In this document: piece by piece, positions 16,026-28,100 of the stretch
Layout: every line of letters begins with the position of its first letter
Position numbering within the stretch: position 1 is the first letter of the stretch
NCBI RefSeq assembly: GCF_030272615.1
Contig: NC_081407.1
Coordinates: 151,425,048 to 151,489,047 of the forward strand
Source of the DNA: Cryptomeria japonica
Taxonomy: Eukaryota > Streptophyta > Pinopsida > Cupressales > Cupressaceae
Direction of reading: 5' to 3'
Length of the DNA: 64,000 nt
Notes under the pieces: generated by a model
The model's input: the letters and a program-made list of their open reading frames with translations, nothing else
Told to the model about the DNA's origin: nothing
Databases searched by the model: none
Program-made: the position numbers and the translations under genes

Positions 16026-19000
16026 CCTCTTTCTTTTTATTTTTTTACAAACTCTATTGTTGTTGAGTGTTTTTTTGCATACTAATATTTACATATATCA
16101 TATTGTGATTTCATTTCATTTTATGGGATATACCCTCTCTTTTACTCCAACTAAGGTGTTTTCATAAGATTCTTTGAGCATATAATGTAATTTGCCACAC
16201 TTTTCCTATTGTAAATGTGACATGTAATGTTCTATGATCTCCACTATGCTTTGACTCTTTTATAAATGATCAAATCATACAAATTGAATATCCCTAAAAA
16301 TATTTCCTTGTACTACATGATACCTTCTTTTTGTCTTGACAATATGTTTCCTTTTGATTCTCTTCCTTTTCTAACCTCTGAGGGTTGTCACATATCCCCT
16401 CTTCATTTTTAAGGCATAGAGCTTGACTGTTTGATGTTTTGCGTTAATGTCTCCAATAAAAATGATTTCTCACACATGATTTTATATGGATATATGACCT
16501 TGAGGCCAAATTTATGTCAATTAATGCCATCAACTAGATTGAGGAAACAATAATCACCTCGGGATTGGAGAGGTTTCAAATAGAGAAATGAATGGGAAGG
16601 ATAAGAGCAAGGACTAATTTTTCAGACTTGCTATCAATTGTGGAAGTCAAAGGAGATAGTGTCTATCTTCGAAGGCAAAGTCTCTGATGATGGATGAGAC
16701 AAAGAGAGGGATGATGATCCATCTATCAACATCTATTAATAATTTCCAAATTCTTGCATGGTGTAGAATGTAGGGGAAAACAAAGTAAATGCCATGGTAG
16801 AGCTTTCGAAAGTTATAATTGCAGGGTGCAAATGGAGTTGTGACCAAGAGACAAAAGAGGAACAAATAAAGGAGTTGTTTTTAATAGAGGGAGATGTGGA
16901 GGAAGGTGTGGCCCAAGGTATCAATGGAGAGGAAACTCTACATGACCCACACTCCCACAATGTTGCCTTGTTGGAATGATTCATCTATACTATAGCCAGA
17001 ACAACGAGAGACCGTGAAGTAATAGAGAAGGTCGTAAAATGATTGGTTACTCCCTGATTTAGATAGCAAGTTATGGAGGAACTCAAAGAAATGGACACAA
17101 CAACCTTCAAAGGCCTAGTGACAGATGCATTCATTATAGAATAATTGCTTGGGAACAATGATAAATATGATACAATCATTGTTCTTTGAGATAGTCTGAG
17201 CAAGAATAATCTAGAAACATATGAGCATATGATGTTTGTAAATGGGAGCATGTTCCCTCTTGAGTAGATCAAGAGATCATAGGAGGTCATTAAGGCCATC
17301 AGGACCTTGTTGTTCTCTCGTTGTGGTTGATATGTAATATTTTTTTCTAAATTAATATAATGGTAGCTACCCCTCAATAGAAATTTGCCTAAAAAAAAAA
17401 TGATATGACCTTTTTTAAAGTCATATATGGGTCCTTTTTGTCTAGTTTTTTCTTCTTATAATATTTTTAGCCATGAGGAGCAAGGTAACATGCTGCAAGA
17501 TAGATTGTAAATTCTCTAACCTTTATTTTTATCCATGTAGTACTTATTTGGATCTTCCTTTTGTACTTGTATGATTCTTTCTAATATTATTTTACTAGAG
17601 TTGTCAGACCTCCATGACCCTTGTCACTTTATGCAAACTCATTCAAACTTAATATATTTGTGTAACCCTCAAAACTTGTAACCTTACAACCCTTGTGCTC
17701 ATTTATTTCAATGAGGAAAATTACATCCTTCCCCTTTTCTATGGTCCCTAAACTGAGACCTCTCCTCCAAGGGCAACCTCTACAATTCTAGCTAACCATT
17801 GAGAGGTTCTCCTAGGAGGTGGCACCTTTTTATTTATTGTGAGCTATTTTATTGTTGATATATAATTTCCCTACATACAACCATGATTCGTTACCTACAT
17901 TTCTTGCCACTGCAACTTTCTCTCATTCCTTCTTTCTTTCTACTAACTTTGATGGGGTTAATTTTTCATCCAAGTAGAAATGTGTACCTTTGAGAAACCT
18001 TTTATTCCTTATAATTTTTTTTTCTTTCTATTTTTTAATTTTACTTTTGCTATTTCTAGGAACAAATTACATCATTCTACCAATTCTTCTTGCTTAATGG
18101 ATATGCCCTATCCACTTCCGCTTGTCTACCAAAAAGTTTTATTAGCTTGTTGGTGTGCTAATCTTCCCCATAGTATTTGAACCCTTTTATCATTATATAT
18201 GTTTCCTTATCATGTTAGTTTCTTTTTTCCCACATTTTTAGTTTAACCCGCTTCTTTATGAGTTCTTTTTCATTCTCCATTTTCCATTTTATCACTTGTG
18301 CCCATGATTTTGCCTCTTTCAATTGTTCTTTTATTTTATCTTCTTCGATCCCTGTGCTTGCTATTATTGATTGAAATTATTGTAAATGTAAACTATCTTT
18401 CTCCTTTGTCACATTAAGAATATTCCTATTATTTATATGCTTTATTTATTTCTTTACGGATGATATTTTTTTTACCCTATTTTTATATTGGCTTGCAATT
18501 TGGCAATTTCATCTTTAAGTAGCTTGTTTTTCTTAAAAAAAATCAATTGAGTCATGAACTCTTTCCATTTGTTATACTTCATTCACTCTAAAACCTCTAT
18601 ACCTTCAAGTCAACTCTTTAGACCTATTAGTTCACTAGCATATATATATGAGGATCAAATTAATGGAGTCAAACTAGGACCATATTGATCATGTTCACCT
18701 TCTATTTAGCCTCTAATTTATCCTCCACTTCTCAGTACTTCACAAATGTAACCAACTTACAACAAAACATTCATCATCAATATTTAAAAGGAAGAAACAT
18801 TGGAAACTCTAGAAAATAGATTAACTATCCTTCATTATCCTTAATCCATAATGCTTCTACACTAAAAAATAAGTTCCTTTCAACTACAATATAAAAGTAA
18901 CATTTTTGGCAATTTTTTACCAAATTAGAAATTTGTCATTTTGGTAATATTGCATGCTTATGCAGATGACTATGAAACTCACTAATTATTGAAATCTAAC

Positions 19001-20695
19001 TCAAGTGACGCTATTTATTGCTCGTTGCACACTAATTACATGCCTGAAAAAAAGATAATTATAAATTACATTTATATAAAAGAATTTGTCACATAAAATG
19101 TGTCAATATTTGGTCCATCCGAATAGATTTGATTAGAATCAACTATTAAAGACGCTTCTCTAAACAAAATTTCATCCCAAACGAACAACCAAGTCAAAAT
19201 TTATGACCTCTAAAAGTCCTTGCATCATTCATGCTCTTGATGCACTTGAAATGGTGATTCCCAAACAAAACCTTTTCAAATTGATTTTCAAGGTTTTTTT
19301 TTCCTTCTGGAGATTTCTTTACTTGTCCTTGTGTTGTCTTAGGATTTGTTGTTGCTTAACTAGAGCTCATTTTCTTTGGAAAGATTGTGACAAACTTATT
19401 ATTTTCCAACCATTTTAACTTTATCATTATTTTGGAGCTTGTATTTGATGTGAAATCCTCCTATATTGCTTGGAAATTATAAATGCTAACCCCTCTCTTG
19501 CACCTAATTCTTTGACTTGCATGCATCTTTTTTTAGAGTGCAAGAGTGCTTCTAAAACCCCTATTGTTATAAAAGTGCAAGGGGCGTGATTCCTTGTAGG
19601 GCAAGGTGGAACATGTGGTACTATATTTCCTACTTGGGGTACCTTTCCATTTTCATTCATGTTCCCTACTCCTCCTTCCCTCTAAATTTCCCCAATGATG
19701 CAATGCATATGTCCTCTTTATGTTTTGAGTTGTTTGTTGTTGGACTCACTTCTTGCAATACAAGGTTATTCATCATAATATCTTAGCCCATTTTTATAGC
19801 AGTAATTGATGGGTTTATTTTTACATATGAAATAGAAACCCACACTCAATTTTATGATTGCCAGTGTTTAAAGAGAGTGTGCTTTCAAAGAAGGAGTAAA
19901 TAAGAAACCATAAAAATGTAGAAAAACCAACCATGCATATATAAAAAACCCTATCCAAAATATTGAATGGTCAGCAATGATTAAATCTCACCTCGGTCTT
20001 CCCAAAACATTGCCTCAAAGCTAACCCTTGTCAAACCCACACACAATGTTCTAGAGACATGGCCCCACTACCCATCAAACCCACTTTGAAGCTTTTGTTT
20101 CTTATTGTGCTTTGTCACTTTCAAGAAAATGCCATTCTATATAGAATATACATCTAATTAGACGACATATTTGGTTAAAATTTATATTGTACATTGAGAT
20201 CTAATCATATAGAAGATGAATCTGTTAGAGTATTAGGTGACTCCACAACACCCCCAATATATATGAAAGGCCAAAATAACTTCCACAAGAGATAATGGAT
20301 AGAAATATTGCTTCACAATGCAAGATTGATAATTTTGCTAATGAACATGAGAATGTAAATGATAACCCTAGCTTATAAAGGCAAGGTCAAATGAAGGATT
20401 AGACAAGATACTAGAAAGTATTGTAATCCTATGCTAATAATAACTCGTCACCCACATAAGGTGGATAAGTGATAGTTTGATAATTCTACCAAAGGTAGGA
20501 ACTTCACATATAGTGAGAATGTTCCTAAAGTTGTCACTAAGTAAACTTGAGCGATATGTGTAATTAGGACCTAAGGGAGGTTATTACTAGGTACAACACT
20601 TGATTACATCAACACCCCTCCTTAAATGAAACTTAGGGAGTACACTATTATGCAATATGCAACATGGATCTTGGCTTCTAGGTCATGTTAGGTAC
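16026..20695. other. Old intergenic DNA, no gene recognised
   Basis: This is 4.7 kb of AT-rich, T-rich sequence that was continuous with 8493-9183 on the left, and with 50754-51825 and 57754-59089 on the right, before the large insertions. Apart from a decayed frame at 16794-17330 I see no protein family, LTR pair or RNA gene. Scattered ORFs up to about 130 codons lie on both strands and look like chance frames. Confidence 0.6.
16794..17330 (+). pseudogene. Decayed ORF of unknown identity
   Basis: One plus-strand frame stays protein-like for about 180 codons. It opens with MVELSKVIIAGCKWSCDQET, with the last preserved blocks around LGNNDKYDTIIVL and YEHMMFVNGSMF. It is broken only by stop codons (TGA, TAG, TAA) and no obvious frameshift. 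The first 62 codons are open. The composition (charged, E/K/D-rich, periodic hydrophobics) is unlike the surrounding T-rich DNA. The stops are of the kind expected from C-to-T or G-to-A decay of CGA, CAG and CAA. I do not recognise the family; it could be a gag-like fragment of an old retroelement. Confidence 0.35.
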
Positions 20696-20700
20696 CCATG

Positions 20701-21846
20701 TGGTGGGAAAGGTCGCTGATGTCACAACTTGCACCATTTAAATTATTTTCATTATCGACTCGGGGTGTGTCTAAAAGTTGTCTGTGATAAAGAGGATCTC
20801 AATTGGGGGTTTTGTACTGTAAAACGATGACTAGGGTTGGATCATGCTCCGCCAGGATCTATTCAAAACTATTCCTATGACTGTGATTTAGAACTAAAAA
20901 GACACTTTGCAAATGTAACTAAGAAAATCAATTATCCTGCTAAGAGTTCAAATTAGATACTAAGGGTCCAAACATAACAAAGTTTAAGATATAAATCATG
21001 GAATTGTCTAATCATGAACTTTAATAACTTTTATCTTCCTATGAAATAAAATCTATCACTAAGTGCTGAAAATGAACCTATTTACGCTTGAAGGAAGTGA
21101 AATCTAAATTACGTTTGCACGAAATAAATCTAAATTATAATTGTAGAAATGAAGTCTACTTAAACAAACAAGAAAATAGCTAAATTCCATGAGTTAACCT
21201 AGCAATGCTTTTGTTCTTTTCTTAGTCCCAAATTCTTCATCTTATCATTTACTGTAAATAAACTAAATCACAATTGAAAACTAAAACTTCTTAACATGCA
21301 TTCATTGAAACAATATATAAATGGAGATTAAACAACTACAACTTTTGAAGTTTAACACTTAATCTAGTCAAAATGCATTAACAAAGAGTTTGAAAAGAAT
21401 GAGATAAATTTCAATGCACAAAACTAAACATGAAAAATAAATAACACAAGGATCACCTCCCTTCGGTTGATCGGGCCCTGCTCTTCCTCTAGTGGTATCC
21501 TAAGTACAAGAATTCTTAGATAAACTTTTGATTTTCATTGAAATGTACTAATTTTCCTATTACATTCTACAGAACTCAATTGGATATTTATAGATATCCA
21601 CCTTTATTCAAATTCAAAATATTGCTACCTGCTTAAAACATAGTAATGGCTACAACCGAACTGGAGAAAACTTAATATCAAACTAATAAACTTAGGAAGT
21701 TAAAGTTCCAAGATAACCGATGAAATAAACACAGGGAATATCAAGAGGATCTTCAATCTAGAATACTTTAGGATCCGTCATCATACAGGTGTCCATTGAA
21801 CTGGATTTGACCGTTTAAGTTAGCTTTTTCTCGTTAAAATATATTC
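20701..21846 (-). repeat. 3' LTR of the Athila-like element, outer part
   Basis: This aligns with 46675-50466 of the right LTR, including the shared phrases 'cgactcggggtgtgtct' and 'ggttggatcatgctcc'. It ends at 21846 with TATTC, the target duplicated by the Tat-like element, and resumes at 33292. Confidence 0.85.
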
Positions 21847-22632
21847 TGTAGACACTCAAAATTGTCATGTCTAATTAAATAAATATTTTATTTATTTAAT
21901 TATCTAAGCCTAATTCTTCTATTAATTAAATAAATCTTTATTTATTTAATTAATTCATTTATCCTCTTCTAGCCTTATTTCTCATTTAAATAAATACATT
22001 TATTTATTTAAATTATCCCTTTCCTAAATTAAATAAATATTTTGTTTATTTAATTATCCTATTTCCTCTATTAATTAAATAAATCTTTATTTATTTAATT
22101 AATTCATTATCTTTTTCTACACATGACACATGTCATTCATCTCTTAATTCATACACTACCTACCTCTTTCATTATTTTGGTATTTCTTATACCTACCCTC
22201 TAATCCTAGCCGACCTCTCTTTTTACACCTCTTAATCTTAACCCTCCATTTCTTATTGTGTCTTCTATTTAAGGAGATGCTTTCTTCATTGTCAAACCCT
22301 AATGACTAATCCTAATGATTGATTTTGGAATACTTGGCTACACTACAATTCCACTTGCAACCACATTCCGTTCTTTGTTGAGCTCTTGTGCATATAAAAA
22401 TCTGAGAGCAAATATATCAAGCAAGATCAATGGAGATAGGAAGAATGGAGATCAAAACCCTATTGGACATGTGATGGTATAATCTTTGTGATTTTGAGTT
22501 ATTTGCATTATCTTAGGTAATCTTCATATGTTATGGTGGATCTTTGTTGTTGTTGTTAGGCTAGGGTTTGGTGGTTGAATTCATTTAGCCTTTCAATATT
22601 GTTATCATTGTTATCCATTTTCACCATATACA
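21847..22632 (+). repeat. 5' LTR of the Tat-like element
   Basis: A 786-bp LTR, TGTAGACACTC to CCATATACA. Its first 260 bp contain five AT-rich palindromes (see findings). A likely promoter area is around 22260-22400, with 'tctatttaaggagatg' and later 'catataaaaatctgag' as TATA-like candidates; the transcription start is not determined. Confidence 0.92.
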
Positions 22633-22635
22633 TTT

Positions 22636-22653
22636 TGGCACGCCCGGTGGGAC
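22636..22653 (+). promoter_or_regulatory. Primer-binding site of the Tat-like element
   Basis: TGGCACGCCCGGTGGGAC starts three bases after the LTR end, the normal place for a tRNA primer site. It resembles TGGTGAGCCCGATGTGAAC at the same position in the element at 51831. I do not assign the tRNA. Confidence 0.7.
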
Positions 22654-22789
22654 ATGGATTTTTCTTAGACCTATGTTTTTTTTGCAGATTTTTCTAACCC
22701 TATATTGCTATTTTGTAAAACAATTTGGAGAATAACCTTGTGCAGCTAGGGTTTTGGACACAAAATCAAGATCTTGGAGAGATTCGATC

Positions 22790-23640
22790 ATATCTCATAA
22801 ACGGCTTAGAAATTTTGCACCAAATTTTTTTTTCAAGTTGAAGAAAGTATCAGGAGCTCTCAATCCAAAATTCAGAATTTTTGGAGCAAATTTTCAATTT
22901 TTAGGAATTTTTTATGATTTTTCATAAAAAAATTATTTTGAGAGCAAATGAGAGAATTTTTTGGATTTTCTTACATTTTTAGAAATCTCTCATAATTATA
23001 TACAGGATCTGTTCTTTGTGAATTTAATTTTGATGCAAAATATTTCCCTAAAAATCAGATCTTTAAAAATTAGGGTTTTTATTTATTTTGATCAGATCTC
23101 ACAAACTGCTTTGAATTTTCCCATAAAATTTTTTTTGCAGGTCGGGAACAGTATCAGAAAGATTCAATAAAAATTTCAGATTTTTTGGATCGATTTTGCA
23201 TTTTATATGAATTTTTTATGATATTTCATAAAAAATTAATTTTGAGAGAAAATTAGCGAATTTTTTGGATTTTCTTACATTTTTGGAAATCTCTCAGAAT
23301 TATACATAGGATCTATTCTTTGTGATTTTAAATTTGATGCAAAATCATTCTTAAAAAATCAGATCTTTGAAAATTAGGGTTTTGCATTATTTTACTCATA
23401 TCTCACAAACTGCTTGGATTTGTTGCAGGAAATTTTTTGTGCAGGTTTGGAAGACCATAAAGACTCTCCAGTAAAAATTTTAGATTTTTTGGATAGATTT
23501 TGCATTTTATATGAATTTTTTATGATTTTTCATAAAAAATTAATTTTTGGAACAAATTAACAAATTTTTTGGATTTTCTTACATTTCTGGAAATATCTTG
23601 AAATTTTACAGGTGGTTTTTTTTTATGATGAATCAGGTCT
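22790..23640 (+). repeat. 304-bp tandem repeats in the leader (2.8 copies)
   Basis: The phrase 'ttggattttcttacat' recurs at 22961, 23265 and 23569, spacing 304 bp each time. The surrounding sequence ('tctcacaaactgctt', 'tatgatttttcataaaaaa', 'gatctttgaaaattagggtttt') recurs in register. Copies differ by many substitutions and small indels. Copies two and three contain a T-rich tract ending TTTGCAGG or TGTGCAGG. Confidence 0.9.
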
Positions 23641-25198
23641 TTGAATTGGTCAACAAAACGCATTGTTGAAGGCCCCTATTTCACAAAGTCTTTTGGATCT
23701 AAAATTTACCTAACTTGTGTGCTTGCAGGAAGGGGTGATCATTTGAAACAATCCAAACTACTAATAAATCTTTGTTGCAGGTCCTTGGAAAGGTTTTTTG
23801 GATTTTTATTGTGTGCCTTGTTTTCATAGACTAGCAAACACTTCAATTGGTGCACTAAAATTGAATCATTGTCTTTTGTGTCTTGAGCAATAGGCTCTTT
23901 TTGTTTAATCTTTAGAGGGTCTGTCTTCCCGTGTGGTCATTAGGACTACTAGTGAGAAGAGAACGACCCAAGTGGTAGCGAGGAAAACCCACCTCATCCA
24001 AACCACTATAATCAAATGTATTCATGGTGAAAACTATGAATAACGTGTGCTGATTAGTTCATACCGACACTATGTCTCTCCATAAACCCATTTGATCAAA
24101 TTTATTTGATCATTTGTAGGGCGTAACCCCTACCGGCTGGGAGCCTTCTGTATTTACAGAGCTGAAAGTGCCACATGTATGGCCACACGAGCGGATGCTC
24201 TTACTAGCACCTCTTTGTTTTAGATGCCCAAATCCTTCTAGTTGTTGAGGCAGGAGGTCGGACCTCTGGTAGCGGCCCACACACATACAGTTCTTAGTAG
24301 AGATACAAAGTTCGCCATGGGGAGTTTTCATGGGGACTGATGCTTGGCTGACCCGAGAAGTGAGTGCCGAGGGTGGAGCCAGTGAGGTCAAGCATCTAAG
24401 TATCCGCTCTGAATAGCGTAGCCTCGGGGGTAAAACCCCATGTGGGATCAACAACTATTGTCTTGGCCAGCCATAAGAATTGTGCTTGACTTATGTTAAA
24501 CATTCAAACAATCAAGACCAAACAACAAAACATTGTGTCTTTTGTGTTTTCAAGTGTATGCAAAACAATTTTACATCAAACAACACACTTTTCTTGGAGT
24601 CATTGTCAGTCTAAACACTTGCAAACATTGAGTCCTCATCAACATTGTGTCCTCTTGTCACGAAAAATAGTCAAACATTCAGATTTGGTCACAACCAAAA
24701 ACTTCACAAATTGGAAAAATTTCACAGTCCAACAAACAAAAGAAATCAGTTTCGGCATACTTGAGCTTCCTAGGTTGTCTCTTTAGATTTCATCTAGCAT
24801 TCAGCCTGTTCTAAGGTCTCACATAGTCCATCATTGCTTTACATCTCTCATTACATTCATACTTGTCTAAACTTGAGTCAAAAGGTCACTTGCTTGTCCT
24901 CATCATACTTTGTCAACACACTACATACAACTACACTTTGCTAAGTGGTCCCTCATCAAGGTTTCTTACCTTTGGGTCTCATTTGGTCTTACTTAGAGTC
25001 AAGGTCAGCTTACCTCATCAAGAGAAACGATCATCTCTTTGGAAGTCACACCTACTCTACTACTTACATACTTGGTCTTACACTTTGGACATTGCAAGTA
25101 CACCTCAGATTCATTTACACTCCATACAACTCTTGGTCTTCCATACTCTTTTCATATTTTTCATCTAGTCTCTCACATATTGGTCAAACACCTAGTTC
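23641..25198 (+). other. Rest of the Tat-like leader, with a GC-rich block
   Basis: This is untranslated leader between the tandem repeats and the gag start. At 24110-24480 base composition changes sharply to GC-rich ('taccggctgggagcc', 'cctcgggggtaaaacccc'), preceded by a perfect 8-bp-stem hairpin GATCAAAT/ATTTGATC at 24094-24111. No protein-like frame runs through it. A few short upstream ATGs occur before 25199. Confidence 0.6.
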
Positions 25199-28100
25199 AT
25201 GGTTGAAACCCGCCTTCAAAAATCTAGGAGAATAGCTAAAGAAGCTCAAGAATCCGCAAACATGAGTTCTTATGAGTATGACAATGATCTATTCTACAAT
25301 CCTGAGCACACTACATTACCAGACATGAATGTTTATAGAAACAATCCAAATGTGGAAAGCGCAAACGCTATAAACAACAATACTACACACAATGACAATG
25401 TTGACAATTCTTCAATACTATCAGCAGACATACAAGAATCCATAATGGATCCTCAATTCAATAGATTGGTTGAAAAGATAATGAGGAGAGATCGTCAATA
25501 CTTTTTAAACATGATGGCACAAAGTGGAGCTAAAATATCGCATGATTTTGACTTATCTCAACTTATGGAAAGTCGACCCTCACAACAAACTCAATCCAAC
25601 ATGGATCAAAGGAGACCAAATAGTGGAGGAAATAGAGGACCGAATATGATGCCTGAGTCACCATCAGTTTTGCTTCAAAAACCAGCAATCCCACATACAC
25701 AAGCTCAAACATATGATACTTACATTCAAAGACCATCATGGAGGCCTTATGCTCAAACACATGCTCAAGGTATGGATCAATCGAGACAAGTGGATACTCA
25801 AGGACATCCTCAAAATTTTGACACAAGGAGACCTCATGTCAAAATTGGGGGCAACACAATGGAAAATGAAAGGCCTATTGAATATGGTTTATACACACAA
25901 AACAGATATGGGGTCCCTCAACAAGAAGTTATGCCAAGTGCTCCATATATGCCACATCAATATAGACCTCCATATGGACATGTCTACGATCAGTATCATC
26001 CATACATGCAACAAGTTCCTCCTCAAATGGGTGTTACAAACATGGGGTATGCTACAAGAAATCAATCTACTCCCAAAAATAATTTGGAGCAACAAATTAG
26101 AGATCTACAAAAGAAAGTGGAGGACATGAGTACATCCAAACCTACATACACTATGAGAGATATATGCCCTTATCCCTTCGATAAGAGCATTCGAATGCCT
26201 CCATTTCCTCCACACTTTGTAACACCAAAGTTCGACAAATATAGAGGGAGAGGAGACCCCAAGGCACACATAAGACAATTCTTCACAGCTTGCATTGAGG
26301 TAGCGGCAGAAGAAACATACTTGATGAGGTTGTTCCCACAGAGCTTAGGTGACCAAGCTATGGAATGGTTTTCTCAATTACCTCCCGGTATTAAGTCATG
26401 GGGCGACTTAGCAGAGGCATTCATTCAGCATTTCTCTTACAACATTGAAACAGATGTCTCAGTTACTACCTTGTGCAATACGAAACAAAAGGAAGGAGAA
26501 TCTTTCACAACATTCTTACAGAGATGGAGAAACCTAGCTAGCAGATGCTCTTGCGAAATTCCGCAAAAACAAATGGTGGAGATGTTCACACAAAATGTTA
26601 ACAAGGCTATTGGCTATGATCTCAGAAAAGCTTGTTTGTCTACATTCAAGGATGTCATTGAAAAGGGCCTAGCAACAGAAAGAGTCTTAATTGAACAAGG
26701 AGTTATCAAACTATTCAAAGAAAACAAAGAGGACTTCAAAGGAAAGGACAAACCAAAATTTTGGAACAAGAACAAGAACACAGTTAATGATGGTGTTGTT
26801 GATGCCAACACAGTGAGACCCAAGTTTTTCTTTTCTGGATCGAGTTCTACCAACAATCAGGTGAACACTCAAACAACTTCTAGACCACGAAGGAAGTACA
26901 CTCCATTGGGAGAACCACTTGAATCAGTATTCAAAAAGCTTGTAGCAAACAAAGTGATCACGGTCCCAGATTTTCCTCCATATGAACCAAAGGTAAAACC
27001 GAATTGGTGGAATGATGATGAGTTTTGTGAGTTTCATAAGAGCAAGGGTCACAAGACAAGTAATTGCCATCGATTGAAAAACATTGTGCAAGATCTCATT
27101 GACAGAGGAGATATAGAGATTGAGGGACATTCATCTAACCAAGAGCATGAGGTGTTTAAGGAACCATTCCCAAAACATGACAAAGGAAAAGGCAAAGTCA
27201 CAGATGATCAAGCCAATTACACCAGAGCACCTTACAATTATGATTCTACCATCAATCACATCTCAATGGACAATCATATCTCTACCATTACTATCAAAAA
27301 TAAAAATCCTGAGAATCCTCCTCAGCGACCTAAAATTGTCCTAAAAGGTGTGGGACCTTCGTCCGAATCTACCTCTGAATGTCATGTTACAACCCGTCGA
27401 GGTAAGATCACATTGCTAGGTGCCTCTACCAAGAATACCAATCTTTCATCAACCAAGCCTGAGTACGACCTTGTAGAACAACTAGGGAAGACACCTGCAC
27501 TCATCTCTATTCTTGAGCTCTTACGTATATCTCCTGCACATAAAGCTATCCTTGACAAAATCTTGAGAGACACTGCCGTCCCTACTGATCTGAACGTGGA
27601 CCAGTTTCAAGCCATGGTGGGATACCTATCCATTCCACACTCCCTCACATTCACAAAAGCCGATGACGCCTTCATAAGTCAGCCTCATAATGCACCCCTA
27701 CATGTTGAAGCCTTCATACATAAACACCGAATAAAGCGAGTCCTGATAGATGGAGGAGCAGGTCTTAACATTTGTACCTTGAGTACCATAAGACAATTGG
27801 GATATTCTGACAAAGCTGTGAATTCTACAAACAAAATTACCATCAAGGCATATGATGATGAAGAGCGCTCATCCAAAGGCACAGTCACCTTGCCTCTTAG
27901 AGTTGGGCCAGTTACAAAGGACGTGGTTTGTCAAGTACTTGATCTGGATCTCACATACAACATATTGCTAGGGCGTCCATGGATTCATGAGATGAGAGCA
28001 ATACCATCTACATATCATCGATGTATCAAGTTTCCACACAATGGAGTTGAAGTGACTGTCAAAGCGGATCCAAATCCATTCATATATTGCAAAAATTTGC

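Noticed and set aside
24110-24454. 114-codon minus-strand ORF in the Tat-like leader
   Set aside because: No motif, no partner exon, and it sits in a GC-rich leader block where stops are rarer by composition.
24493-25235. Upstream ORFs before the gag start
   Set aside because: Overlapping short frames without protein character. The gag start at 25199 has the expected N-terminal sequence.
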